A DNA stretch of 23,298 nucleotides, taken from assembly GCA_902363665.1 (NCBI GenBank), contig CABJAW010000028.1, positions 1 to 23,298 on the forward strand. The letters are read 5' to 3'. Origin of the DNA: Lachnospiraceae bacterium (GTDB lineage Bacteria; Bacillota; Clostridia; Lachnospirales; Lachnospiraceae). A program made the position numbers and the translations under genes. This document shows, in pieces, positions 15,084 through 23,193 of the stretch. Below the pieces are notes generated by a model. That model was given only the letters and a program-made list of their open reading frames with translations. It was not told where the DNA came from and ran no database searches. Numbering within the stretch: position 1 is the stretch's first letter; each line of letters begins with the position of its first letter.

Positions 15084-16031
15084 TTAACGGATATACTGTA
15101 CGGTGTAGTTGGAGCTGTCACCTATGTATTCATCAATCGCTTCATTATCCTCATTTCCGGCGGCGGCCGCGAAGGTGGGATCGATCATTTTCCATTCATT
15201 TCCGTTGAATTCGACGGCGCGTTTTACCCAGCCGACCGACTCAATGTAGACATCGACCCATGCATGGCGTACGTCGCCGCTGTAACCAATATCGAGCCGT
15301 GCGGGGATCGACAGGGAACGAAGCATGGAAGCGGTGAGTGCAGCGTAGTCGAAGCAGATGCCGGTGCCGGTACGCAGCGTTTCATCAATGTCGGGAAGAT
15401 ATCCTGTGCCTACGGTTGCTGCTTTATCCGAATCATAGGTGATATGAGTGGTCACATACTGGTAGATGGCATCCAGCGCATCAAGATCCTCAGCGGCATC
15501 TTTTGTGAGTGAAGCGGCAAGGGAAATGGCTTTGCTGTCAGATGTGAAATTCACATACTGGTTCGGATATAAAAATGGATAGAATTCGCTGTCCAATGTA
15601 ACATTCAGTGAATAGCTGAACAAAGAAGCATACTGTCCATCTGAAATTTCCTGATAGGTGAGTACCAGATATGTGCCGTTTCCTGCCGTAATCGGAAATG
15701 CGGTCCAACTGTCTGCTTCCGTAAGAAAATATTTGTAGCAGACATTGTCCGGACCGGTGATCTGGATGTTGATTTTTGTATCCGGCTGCGTGAGCTTTCC
15801 CATAAAATATCCCTGACCGGCGTTGGAAAAATCAAGGATCAGAGGATCCTCTCCGGTGGTCACAGTGCCAGGGGCTTCCGGGACAAGCACGGTAGTCTTA
15901 CCGGGCGTATAAGCCTGCGGCGGTTTGAGGCTGTCTTCATTTCCACCTTTCTTTCCGCAGCCAAAGCCGAGAAAAAGACAGCAGAAGAAGAGGAGCACTG
16001 CGCCGAAACGGCGAAAGCCGATAGTTTTCAT
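15084..16031 (-). CDS. Transglutaminase-like lipoprotein
   Basis: This 315-residue protein is probably exported. The N terminus has basic residues, a hydrophobic core and a lipobox-like LGFGCGKK with Cys25, so it is likely anchored to the outer face of the membrane. The C-terminal half is a transglutaminase-fold (TGc) domain with a complete triad: C226 in GTGICFDYAALT, H256 in VRHAWVDVY and D284 in MIDPTF. Such bacterial proteins act as proteases or amide-bond-forming enzymes; which applies here cannot be read. An extended -10 promoter lies just upstream. It is co-directional with the pilus-like cluster but separated from it by the palindrome array. Confidence 0.88.
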   Translation of the reverse strand: MKTIGFRRFGAVLLFFCCLFLGFGCGKKGGNEDSLKPPQAYTPGKTTVLVPEAPGTVTTGEDPLILDFSNAGQGYFMGKLTQPDTKINIQITGPDNVCYKYFLTEADSWTAFPITAGNGTYLVLTYQEISDGQYASLFSYSLNVTLDSEFYPFLYPNQYVNFTSDSKAISLAASLTKDAAEDLDALDAIYQYVTTHITYDSDKAATVGTGYLPDIDETLRTGTGICFDYAALTASMLRSLSIPARLDIGYSGDVRHAWVDVYIESVGWVKRAVEFNGNEWKMIDPTFAAAAGNEDNEAIDEYIGDSSNYTVQYIR

Positions 16032-16073
16032 CGTAATCGTAAGATCCCTTCGTAAACATAATTAATTTTCTTC

Positions 16074-16082
16074 AGTATAGCA
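16074..16082 (-). promoter_or_regulatory. Extended -10 promoter of the transglutaminase gene
   Basis: On the minus strand TGC-TATACT gives an extended -10 element about 43 bp before the ATG. No good -35 is present at 17 bp, as expected for an extended -10 type. Confidence 0.45.
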
Positions 16083-16148
16083 GATTCCTGCTCAAAAATA
16101 CACAAAAATGGAAATGAAAATTTGGTAATTTGTAAAGAAAGGACAGGG

Positions 16149-16177
16149 TTGACAGAATGGTGTGCAATCTGTATAAT
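16149..16177 (+). promoter_or_regulatory. Consensus promoter of the arabino-oligosaccharide operon
   Basis: TTGACA (16149-16154), a 17-bp spacer and TATAAT (16172-16177) form a perfect sigma-A promoter. The expected start is near 16184, giving a leader of about 185 nt. Such a strong promoter implies that control is by repression, which fits the operator directly downstream. Confidence 0.9.
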
Positions 16178-16188
16178 GCAAATATGAA

Positions 16189-16200
16189 GTACACGTGTAC
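16189..16200. promoter_or_regulatory. LacI-type operator O1
   Basis: The perfect palindrome GTACACGTGTAC has a central CG, as LacI-family operators do. It sits just downstream of the predicted transcription start, where a bound repressor would block initiation. The probable ligand is the LacI-family protein encoded at 21481-22524. Confidence 0.75.
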
Positions 16201-16220
16201 GCAAAGCAAAGATGCACAAG

Positions 16221-16275
16221 AAAATGCAGGGGATTGATTTACATATCAGATAAAAGCAGAACTGCATTTTTCTTT
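16221..16275 (+). terminator. Possible attenuator hairpin in the operon leader
   Basis: AAAATGCAG (16221-16229) pairs perfectly with CTGCATTTT (16262-16270) and is followed by TCTTTTCC. The long loop (32 nt) and interrupted U-tract make it a weak terminator at best. It lies between the two operators. The remainder of the 16032-16369 gap is accounted for by promoters and operators. Confidence 0.4.
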
Positions 16276-16286
16276 TCCTTAAAAAT

Positions 16287-16298
16287 GTACACGTGTAC
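16287..16298. promoter_or_regulatory. LacI-type operator O2
   Basis: This is a second exact copy of GTACACGTGTAC, followed by the same GC as in O1, 98 bp downstream and inside the transcribed leader. It could act as a roadblock or allow a repressor-mediated loop with O1. Confidence 0.75.
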
Positions 16299-16369
16299 GC
16301 ACGGAAATAAAAAGGAAGAAAAAAAGCGGGTCGAAGCTGTCCGCACAACAAAAAAGGAGGATCATCACT

Positions 16370-17626
16370 ATGAAAAAGAAAACTATCAGTCTGCTTATGG
16401 CAGCAGCACTTGCATCATCGATGCTTGCAGGCGGAATCGTCGGATACGCAGAAGAATCCGATCCGATCACACTTTCTGTGTGGGCGCCGTTTACCGGTTC
16501 TGACGGAGATGTGCTGCGGGAGATCATTGACAATTATAATGAGACAAACACCGACAATATCACAGTACAGATCGATATTATGGATAATGCAACGCTGCAG
16601 TCCAAGCTGCCGACTGCCGTTTCGACCGGCACCGGCCCGTCTTTCGTTCTCGTCGGTATCGAGTTTTTGCAGCAGTATGCAAAGAACGGACTGATTGAGG
16701 ATATCAGCGATTTCTGGGATGAGACAGGCGTTGATAAGAGCAATTTCTATGAGAATGTACTGGCAAAATCCTATATCGGAGATGTGCAGTACGGTGTGCC
16801 GATGCAGTACAATCTGCAGTATCTCTACTATAATAAAGATATTTTTGAGGCGGCAGGCCTTGATCCGGAAACACCGCCGACTACGCTGGAGGAGCTGAAA
16901 GCAGACGCGATTGCCTGCACCGATGCTTCCAAAAATCAGTACGGCATCGGCATTCCGTATGATTACGCTTCCTACTGTGAGTACCTGTGGGCGAACGGCG
17001 GAGATGTCATCAGTACGGACGGCACAGAGAATCTTCTGAATTCCCAGGAAAACATCGATACACTGACCTGGCTGCAGGATCTGGCACGGAACGAGGGCGT
17101 ATCACCGGAGGGTCTGACTGCGGCAGATGCAGACACAATGTTCCAGGCAGGACAGCTGGCAATGTATACGAGCGGCCCGTGGAACATCAACGGACTGACA
17201 CAGCTCGGTGTAAATTATGGTATCACGGCGATTCCGGCCGGAAGCGCAGGCGCATACTCACCGGAAGGCGGATGCGCATACATGCTGACCAAGGGCGCAG
17301 ACGATGCGACGAGAGCAGCCGTTTATAAATTTATGGCATACTGGCTGTCGGATGCGACCTTAAAAGAGTGGTCAAATCGCAACGGATTCCCGGTATGGTC
17401 TTACTCCGTACTGGAAGATCCGGATATCCAGGCAAACGAGATTCTCTCAAGCGTATCAAAAGCATCTGAGATCGGAAGAGACTGGCATCTGAATCTGACG
17501 ATCGGCAGCCAGATCGACACCGATGTCATGCAGCCGATGATGGAAAAAATCCTTGCAGGTGATGATGTGGCTGAGAGTGTAAAGGCTGCATCTGATGTAC
17601 TGGATTCTGTGATTGCAGGACAGTAA
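16370..17626 (+). CDS. Extracellular solute-binding protein, arabino-oligosaccharide-type CUT1 importer
   Basis: This 418-residue secreted binding protein is the first gene of the plus-strand sugar operon. MKKK, a hydrophobic stretch and GYA-EES near residue 27 form a signal peptide without any Cys, so a lipid anchor is not evident. Family 1 binding-protein features include YNLQYLYYNKDIFEAAGLDPETPPTT, GPWNINGL and WSNRNGFPVW. AGGAGG precedes the ATG at 16370. Control is expected through the promoter and two operators upstream. Substrate is inferred from the GH51 gene in the same run: probably arabino- or arabinoxylo-oligosaccharides. How it is held at the cell surface is unclear. Confidence 0.92.
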   Translation: MKKKTISLLMAAALASSMLAGGIVGYAEESDPITLSVWAPFTGSDGDVLREIIDNYNETNTDNITVQIDIMDNATLQSKLPTAVSTGTGPSFVLVGIEFLQQYAKNGLIEDISDFWDETGVDKSNFYENVLAKSYIGDVQYGVPMQYNLQYLYYNKDIFEAAGLDPETPPTTLEELKADAIACTDASKNQYGIGIPYDYASYCEYLWANGGDVISTDGTENLLNSQENIDTLTWLQDLARNEGVSPEGLTAADADTMFQAGQLAMYTSGPWNINGLTQLGVNYGITAIPAGSAGAYSPEGGCAYMLTKGADDATRAAVYKFMAYWLSDATLKEWSNRNGFPVWSYSVLEDPDIQANEILSSVSKASEIGRDWHLNLTIGSQIDTDVMQPMMEKILAGDDVAESVKAASDVLDSVIAGQ

Positions 17627-17650
17627 GTAAAGGTAAAGAGGATGTTTGCA

Positions 17651-17779
17651 ATCTGCGGCATTGATTAATTAAAAGGAAGCCATTTTTATCGCAGATGCGA
17701 ATGGAAGAATAAATCAGGAAAAAGGAATTATAAAAAGAGATACCTCCGGGCAGGCGTGAAAAGGGCAAATGTCCGGAGG
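17651..17779 (+). promoter_or_regulatory. Two intercistronic stem-loops between binding-protein and permease genes
   Basis: ATCTGCG (17651-17657) pairs with CGCAGAT (17690-17696), and CCTCCGG (17743-17749) pairs with CCGGAGG (17773-17779). They occupy the 179-nt gap (17627-17805) between the two genes, and neither has a proper U-tract. As in the other transporter locus here, they may set the ratio of binding protein to permease. Confidence 0.5.
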
Positions 17780-17805
17780 ATTTCTTATGATAGGAGTTTT
17801 ACATT

Positions 17806-18708
17806 ATGGAAAAGAAAGCTGTGGGAAAAGGAATGAAAAGCCAGAAACAGGCGTATCTGTTTCTGGCACCGTCCCTGATTATCCTGACGATATTCGTTTT
17901 TGTGCCGCTTGTCGGTGCGATTGCGATCAGCATCATGAATATCAATATCTACATGAATGATATTTCTTTTGCCGGCCTGAAAAATTATCTGCGGATGTTT
18001 TCGGATGTGCGCGTTGGAAATGCGACGCTGAACACGTTTTACTTTGCGCTTCTGGAGGTGCCGCTGCAGATTCTGCTGGCATTGCTGCTCGTGATGTTTA
18101 TGACAAAAAATACAAGATGGCACAAGCTGATGCGCACGACGTTTTATCTGCCGTATGTCTGCTCGATGACGGCGGTCAGCATCATGTGGTCGATGCTGCT
18201 CAACAAAAACTATGGAATGCTTCCGTATCTGCTTGGCAGAATCGGGATTCAGATGCCAGGCCTTTTAACGAGCACGACCTGGGCGATGCCAACCGTCATT
18301 TTTGTGACGGTATGGAAAGGATTTGGCTATACCCTGACGGTGCTGTCCGCGGCGGCACTCGGCGTTTCCAATTCTCTTTATGAGGCTGCTGAGCTTGACG
18401 GTGCAGGAGGGCTTCAGAAATTCAGGTACGTGACGATTCCGGGAATCCGTGATACGATAGGCTTCTGTGCGGTCACAACGCTGATCACGGCGCTGCAGGT
18501 ATTTGACCAGATCTACGTCATGACAGAAGGCGGACCGCAGTATAAAACGGAGACGCTCGTCGGATACATTTACAACAAGGGATTTCAGACGGCTCCGTTC
18601 GATCTTGGTTATGCTTCATCGGTGGCGGTCTATCTGTTTCTGATTATTGCAATTTTGACGTTTGTACTCAGAAAATATGCATTTCCGCAGGGAGGTGAGG
18701 AGGAATGA
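17806..18708 (+). CDS. CUT1 sugar ABC transporter permease (MalF/UgpA type)
   Basis: This 300-residue membrane protein is the first permease of the arabino-oligosaccharide importer. The first span is near residues 17-42 (YLFLAPSLIILTIFVFVPL), with six predicted in all. The EAA loop reads LYEAAELDGAGGLQKF followed by VTIPGI. TAGGAG lies 9 nt before the ATG at 17806. The stop overlaps the next permease start by 4 bp (ATGA), giving coupled translation and equal subunit production. No ATPase gene accompanies the pair. Confidence 0.93.
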   Translation: MEKKAVGKGMKSQKQAYLFLAPSLIILTIFVFVPLVGAIAISIMNINIYMNDISFAGLKNYLRMFSDVRVGNATLNTFYFALLEVPLQILLALLLVMFMTKNTRWHKLMRTTFYLPYVCSMTAVSIMWSMLLNKNYGMLPYLLGRIGIQMPGLLTSTTWAMPTVIFVTVWKGFGYTLTVLSAAALGVSNSLYEAAELDGAGGLQKFRYVTIPGIRDTIGFCAVTTLITALQVFDQIYVMTEGGPQYKTETLVGYIYNKGFQTAPFDLGYASSVAVYLFLIIAILTFVLRKYAFPQGGEEE

Positions 18709-19535
18709 AAAAGAGCAAAACAAGTCTGTTTGAGTGGGTTGGTGATGTGATCCTGCTTCTGATCATGTTGATCGTGATATTGCCGCTTTTGTGGCTTTTC
18801 GTCTCCTCCTTCAAAAGCGATGCGGATGTCATCAAATGGCCGCCGCATTTCTTCCCTGCGGATTGGGTCGCGGATCAGTACCGCTATGTAGTAAAAGCAA
18901 TTCCGGTACTGAGGATGCTGCGAAATACAGTGATCTTTGCGGGCAGCGTGACCGTCATCAGTCTGTTCTTTGATTCGATGGCAGCCTATGCATTTTCCAG
19001 AATGCATTTCCGCGGCAAAAAAGTGATCTTTAACGTGATCCTGCTGACCATGATGGTGCCGTTTCAGGTCATCATGATCCCGCTGTATCTGGAGGAGTTT
19101 AATCTTGGCATCCTGAATACGTACGCAGGGCTGATCCTGCCGCGTGCGGCGAGTGCCTACGGCATTTACATGCTGACTTCGTTTTTCGGGAACATCCCGA
19201 AATCACTGGACGAGGCAGCTCGCATTGACGGCATGAAGGAGTTTCAGATCTATTCGCGGATCATTGCGCCGCTTGCAAAACCGGCATTTGTGACACTTGG
19301 AATCTTTCATTTTATGAACAACTGGAACGATCTGCTGTATCCGATGATGCTGACAAGCTCCGTCGAGATGCGTACCTTATCTGCCGGTCTGGCAGTGCTG
19401 GTCGGCAGCAACTCGATCAAATTCGGGCCGACGCTGGCGGCAACCGTGATTTCAATTGCGCCGCTTCTGATCCTGTTCTTGTTCGGGCAGCGGTTCTTTA
19501 TGGAAGGAATTGCGACATCCGGCATGAAGGAGTAG
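18705..19535 (+). CDS. CUT1 sugar ABC transporter permease (MalG type)
   Basis: This 276-residue membrane protein is the second permease of the importer. Spans begin near residue 12, and the EAA loop is LDEAARIDGMKEFQIYSRIIAPLAKP. Length and layout match AraQ/MalG relatives. The ATG overlaps the preceding stop, and GGAGGTGAGGAGG lies just upstream in the preceding gene. It is followed after 154 nt by the arabinofuranosidase gene. That gap holds a 7-bp CACAGGC/GCCTGTG inverted repeat but no clear terminator, so read-through into GH51 is likely. Confidence 0.93.
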   Translation: MKKSKTSLFEWVGDVILLLIMLIVILPLLWLFVSSFKSDADVIKWPPHFFPADWVADQYRYVVKAIPVLRMLRNTVIFAGSVTVISLFFDSMAAYAFSRMHFRGKKVIFNVILLTMMVPFQVIMIPLYLEEFNLGILNTYAGLILPRAASAYGIYMLTSFFGNIPKSLDEAARIDGMKEFQIYSRIIAPLAKPAFVTLGIFHFMNNWNDLLYPMMLTSSVEMRTLSAGLAVLVGSNSIKFGPTLAATVISIAPLLILFLFGQRFFMEGIATSGMKE

Positions 19536-19689
19536 GTACAGGCGGAAAATAGTGTCCAGCCACAGGCAAAGACACAGGGAAAAATGAAAACTGGCCTGTG
19601 CAGAACAGAAAAACGGAACAGCTGACAATAAGAAAGCCGGATGACAGGAAAACAGGGCATGAGCCCGGAATAGAAAATGAGGGGAAAGC

Positions 19690-21198
19690 ATGGAAAAGAC
19701 AAATATAATCGTACATAAAAAATTTCAAAAAGGAAGAATCAGCCCGGAAATTTACGGCTCCTTTGTAGAACATATGGGAAGGGTCGTCTATTCGGGCATC
19801 TATGAGCCGACGCACCGGGCGGCGGACGCGGACGGATTCCGCGAGGATGTGAGAGCGGCGGTAAAGGAGATGGGTGTCACTGCCGTGCGCTATCCGGGCG
19901 GCAATTTTGTCTCAAACTATGACTGGCGCGACGGTGTAGGACCACGGGAAAAACGGCCGCGTAAAGTGGATCTGGCCTGGAAAAGCATCGAGACGAATGA
20001 GGTCGGTACCGATGAATTTATGAAATGGGCAAAAAAGACCGGGATCGATCCGATCTTTGCCGTGAATCTTGGCACCGGAGGTGTAAAAGAAGCGGTTTCG
20101 CTGCTCGAATACTGCAACTTTCCGGGCGGTACCTGCTACAGCGATATGCGCCGGGCAAACGGGCAGGAGACACCGTACGGCATAAAGACGTGGTGTCTTG
20201 GCAATGAGATGGACGGTGACTGGCAGATCGGTCACAAGACGGCAGATGAGTATGGGCGCCTTTCTTACGAGGCAGGCAAAGCGATGAAGCTTCTGGATCC
20301 GTCCATTAAGCTGGCGGTGTGCGGCAGCTCGCTGTCGAGCAACGCGACGTTCGGCGAGTGGGAGCGGATCGTGATGCAGCATACGTACGGCTGCGCGGAC
20401 TATATTTCCCTGCACCAGTATTACGGCGGACAGGAAAAAGGGACAGCGGCGTTTCTGGCGCAGTCGATGGATATGGAGCGCTATATTCGGACAGTGTGCG
20501 GCATCTGCGATGCAGTCGGTGTACAGCGGCACAGTTCGAAAAAGATCGATATCTGCTTTGATGAGTGGGGGGTCTGGGAGATTCCGGACAAAGAGGTGCA
20601 GGCGGCTGTTGAAAACGCACCGTGGCAGATTGCACCATCATTCAGTGAACAGATTTACACGATGGAGGATGCACTGCTCTTTGCGAGTATGATGATGAAT
20701 TTCCTGCGCTGCAGTGACCGCGTAAAGATTGCCTGCCAGTCCCTTCTGACCAATATCAGCGCCTGCATCATGACAGAGCGCGGAGGCGATGTGTGGGTAC
20801 AGCCGATCTATTATCCATTTGCACTGATGGCAAAATACGGCCGGGGCGTCGTGCTGGACGAGCGAAGCGAAGGTCCATCGTACGCAAGCGGAGAGTTTGC
20901 ACAGGTTCCGGTGATCGATAAGGTGGCCATATGGAATGAAAATGCAGGGGAAGTGGTACTTTTCCTGGTCAACCGCAGTGAGGAAGCGGCGGAGACAGAG
21001 ATTGATCTGCAGGGCTTTGAGGCAGAAATGATTCTTGAATCCACAGTGCTGCATCATGAAGATAAAAAAGCGGCCAATCAGATTCAGCATGATCGTGTTG
21101 TGCCAAAAACATGCGAAAATGTCAGCCTGAAAGACGGAAAGGTGACGTGCGAGCTGCTGCCGCTTTCATTTGAGATGGTGAGGGTGAAAGTGAAGTAA
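19690..21198 (+). CDS. abfA: Alpha-L-arabinofuranosidase, GH51
   Basis: This 502-residue retaining glycosidase removes terminal alpha-L-arabinofuranosyl groups from arabino-oligosaccharides. The acid/base is E173 in CLGNEMDG and the nucleophile is E292 in CFDEWGVWE, both in the expected (beta/alpha)8 positions. The N-terminal ISPEIYGSFVEHMGR and AVRYPGGNFVSNYDWRDGVGP are hallmark GH51 segments. A C-terminal beta-sandwich begins near residue 390. There is no signal peptide, so it acts in the cytoplasm on imported oligosaccharides. GAGGGGAA precedes the ATG. Length equals typical bacterial GH51 enzymes. It is the last gene before a terminator. Confidence 0.96.
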   Translation: MEKTNIIVHKKFQKGRISPEIYGSFVEHMGRVVYSGIYEPTHRAADADGFREDVRAAVKEMGVTAVRYPGGNFVSNYDWRDGVGPREKRPRKVDLAWKSIETNEVGTDEFMKWAKKTGIDPIFAVNLGTGGVKEAVSLLEYCNFPGGTCYSDMRRANGQETPYGIKTWCLGNEMDGDWQIGHKTADEYGRLSYEAGKAMKLLDPSIKLAVCGSSLSSNATFGEWERIVMQHTYGCADYISLHQYYGGQEKGTAAFLAQSMDMERYIRTVCGICDAVGVQRHSSKKIDICFDEWGVWEIPDKEVQAAVENAPWQIAPSFSEQIYTMEDALLFASMMMNFLRCSDRVKIACQSLLTNISACIMTERGGDVWVQPIYYPFALMAKYGRGVVLDERSEGPSYASGEFAQVPVIDKVAIWNENAGEVVLFLVNRSEEAAETEIDLQGFEAEMILESTVLHHEDKKAANQIQHDRVVPKTCENVSLKDGKVTCELLPLSFEMVRVKVK

Positions 21199-21216
21199 AA
21201 AAGGGATACCAATGAA

Positions 21217-21258
21217 AGGCCAGGATAGAGCAGTAAGACAGGCGCTTCCTGGTTTTTT
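21217..21258 (+). terminator. Intrinsic terminator after the GH51 gene
   Basis: CCAGGA (21220-21225) pairs with TCCTGG (21247-21252); the stem can extend with the flanking AGG/TTT by A-U and G-U pairs. It is followed by TTTTTT, 19 bases after the GH51 stop. Confidence 0.7.
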
Positions 21259-21280
21259 GCATTTTAGTGTCGGAAAAAAG

Positions 21281-21309
21281 TTGCGGTGTGTCATTTCCTC
21301 CATTATAAT
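21281..21309 (+). promoter_or_regulatory. Promoter of the LacI-family regulator gene
   Basis: TTGCGG (21281-21286) and a perfect TATAAT (21304-21309) are 17 bp apart. The weak -35 suits a modestly expressed regulator. No copy of the GTACACGTGTAC operator is present here, so autoregulation by the same site is not indicated. Confidence 0.65.
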
Positions 21310-21480
21310 GAAACTGTTGTTCAAAGCCAAATAAGATTTAAAAACGCAGGTGTTTTATGCTTGCTTTGTGAAGTTTTGCCTGGCTCTGAATAGTAAACAT
21401 AATGAGAAAAGAAAATCCGGCAAGAACAGCCGGCAGAATCAGGATCCAGAAACAGAATTCAGACAGCGGGAGGCATTACA

Positions 21481-22524
21481 GTGGGAATTACAACAAAGGA
21501 TCTCGCACAGCTGTGCGGGGTGTCGAGAACGACGGTACACAGGGCACTTTACGGAGGTGGACGCATTCATCCGGATACAAAGGAGATGATCCTGCGGGTG
21601 GCAAGAGAGCATGATTACCGGCCGGATCTGCTGGCACGCGGTCTCGTAAAGGGACGCACGTACTATATTGGTGTTGTCGTGATGGATGTAAAGAACCGCT
21701 ACTTTTCCGCAATGCTCAGTGCGATCAGCCGGGAAGCCATGAGCCGCGGCTACAACATTAACATTGCGCTGCATGGCAACGACCGGGAACTGGAGCGTCG
21801 GCAGCTGATGAATCTTGCGGCTTACCGCATGGACGGTATTATCCTGTCTTCGGTGAACGAGGGCGAGGAATATCGGGAGTTTTTGGGCAGCCTTGGCATG
21901 CCGATCGTATCCGTCGACAACCGGATTGCGGATGGAATTCCATTTGTGACCATCGATCAGCGAGAAGCGATGAAGGCTTCTGTCCGGTATGCGTTGGAGA
22001 AGCCGTATGAGCGTGTCGTATTCGTCTGCCCGGCGATGGCATCCGGGGAGAAGGAAAACATGTACGTACACCGCGAACGCTTAAAGGGCTTCCGGGAGGG
22101 AATCGAGGAGGCGATCCGGGAGCAGAAGCGGGCAATAGAGACAATCTGTCTTCTGGACTGGAGTTATCTGGAGAAAGTGGGAGATTTGATTGCAGACAGC
22201 AGCCGCACGGCCTTTGTCTGTGCAGCGGATGAGTTTGCGCTTGATATTATGAAGCGGCTGAAAGAGCTTGGAAAACGCTGCCCGGCTGACTATGGAATCA
22301 TTGGGTTTGACAATATTGATACGTTAAATTATGTGATCCCACGCCTGGCTACCGTTTCGAATGCAGTGGATGAGATCGCAAAGGCGGCGGTGAACCGTCT
22401 GTTTGAGCGGATCGAGGCGGGGCAGGAGAAAGAGACAACGGAGGAATCGGATGCCAGTGAAAAAATGCTGGCGGAAGAAGAATGTATTTTACCGTATGAG
22501 GTCATGGAAGGAGAAACACTGTGA
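21481..22524 (+). CDS. LacI-family transcriptional regulator
   Basis: This 347-residue repressor-type protein has a helix-turn-helix at residues 4-25 (TKDLAQLCGVSRTTVHRALYG) and a hinge near 45-58. A periplasmic-binding-fold effector domain follows (IGVVVMDVKNRYFSAML; DGIILSS; IGFDNID). The start is a GTG at 21481, placed 7 nt after GGGAGG, with no better ATG. A leader of about 165 nt separates it from its promoter, and nothing structured was recognised there. It probably binds the two GTACACGTGTAC sites in front of the binding-protein gene and releases them with arabinose or an arabino-oligosaccharide. Both statements are inferred from proximity. Confidence 0.93.
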   Translation: MGITTKDLAQLCGVSRTTVHRALYGGGRIHPDTKEMILRVAREHDYRPDLLARGLVKGRTYYIGVVVMDVKNRYFSAMLSAISREAMSRGYNINIALHGNDRELERRQLMNLAAYRMDGIILSSVNEGEEYREFLGSLGMPIVSVDNRIADGIPFVTIDQREAMKASVRYALEKPYERVVFVCPAMASGEKENMYVHRERLKGFREGIEEAIREQKRAIETICLLDWSYLEKVGDLIADSSRTAFVCAADEFALDIMKRLKELGKRCPADYGIIGFDNIDTLNYVIPRLATVSNAVDEIAKAAVNRLFERIEAGQEKETTEESDASEKMLAEEECILPYEVMEGETL

Positions 22525-22678
22525 CGATTTGACCGCCACTGCCTCAAAAGAAAAACGCCGCAACCTCGCATTTTTTCTGCATTTTCCGTGCATTTTGCAC
22601 AAACAGACATCGGCAGAACGGCACCATGGAAAGTATGACGGAAAAATGTAACAAAAATGAAAAACATGCCAGAATCGG

Positions 22679-22707
22679 TTGACATTTGCGGGCGAAAAAA
22701 CTATGAT
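22679..22707 (+). promoter_or_regulatory. Promoter of the c-di-GMP riboswitch transcript
   Basis: TTGACA (22679-22684), a 17-bp spacer and TATGAT (22702-22707) give a near-perfect promoter. The start should lie near 22714, about 25 bases before the aptamer. Bases 22525-22678 hold no recognisable gene or clear terminator, only a small GTGCA/TGCAC hairpin. Confidence 0.85.
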
Positions 22708-22737
22708 AATACTGTAAATATTAAGAAAATCTGATAT

Positions 22738-22824
22738 AAAGGCAAATCTGTTGAAAAGCAGAGACGCAAAGCCAAAGGGTCTAAGGGTTCCGTATCCGGA
22801 GTCTATGACAGCCGGTTGCCGCAT
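22738..22824 (+). ncRNA. Cyclic di-GMP-I (GEMM) riboswitch aptamer
   Basis: The order of conserved elements matches the class. GGCAAA (22741-22746) is followed by a short hairpin with a GAAA-containing loop, then GACGCAAAGCC (22763-22773). A second hairpin with UCCG-UAUC-CGGA tip follows, and the closing GCCGGTTGCC (22811-22820) pairs back to GGCAA. The aptamer senses the second messenger c-di-GMP, which governs motility and attachment in Clostridia. It lies in the leader of the gene starting at 23019 and is followed by an expression platform (22825-22969). Confidence 0.88.
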
Positions 22825-22933
22825 TTTCCATCACAGGCGTGAGCTGTGATACTGATGCATCTTCCCAGCGGTTTCTGTGAATGAAGCCTTTTAAATACGG
22901 GAAGAATTTTCATCAGGTAGTGTGTAAGTGGTG

Positions 22934-22969
22934 ACCGCTGATTTCAAAAGAAAATCAAGCGGTTTTTTT
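22934..22969 (+). terminator. Riboswitch-controlled intrinsic terminator
   Basis: ACCGCTGATTT (22934-22944) pairs with AAATCAAGCGGT (22952-22963, one bulge) and is followed by seven T, 50 nt before the start codon. CAGCGGT at 22866-22872 could pair with ACCGCTG (22934-22940) as an antiterminator, which gives the switch its two states. Confidence 0.85.
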
Positions 22970-23018
22970 ACATCCTGGATAAAGTTTATATCAGACGGAT
23001 TTCAGGGAGGTAGAAGAC

Positions 23019-23193
23019 ATGAAAAATCAGAAAATGAAAGAAACGTTACGACAGATATCGAAAAAGGCCGGTGCACTGGTACTGGCAACAGCCATTGTCC
23101 TTGGCGGAGGCACTTATGTATACAATCAGCAGAATCCGGTTCCGGAGCTGGTGACTTATGTAGATGAGGACAGCGTTGTACAGATTCAGGAGG
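23019..23193 (+). pseudogene. 5' fragment of a c-di-GMP-controlled membrane-anchored protein, cut by an IS
   Basis: The first 58 codons of an unrecognised protein remain. A basic start (MKNQKMKETLRQISKK) is followed by one hydrophobic span at residues 18-36 and then an outer segment PVPELVTYVDEDSVVQIQEA. Thus it was a membrane-anchored or secreted protein. AGGGAGG lies 8 nt before the ATG. The reading frame enters the IS at 23194 and stops at 23210 after four foreign residues. The riboswitch upstream suggests a role in attachment, surface structure or motility change, but the missing body prevents a family call. Confidence 0.8.

Noticed and set aside
19912..20532. Minus-strand open frame of about 206 codons inside the GH51 gene
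   Set aside because: It is antisense to the catalytic domain of GH51; the composition is that of a mirrored GC-rich coding region and no ribosome site is present.
21439..22071. Minus-strand open frame of about 210 codons opposite the LacI-family gene
   Set aside because: It is a shadow of a conserved helix-turn-helix regulator, with no promoter or ribosome site on that strand.
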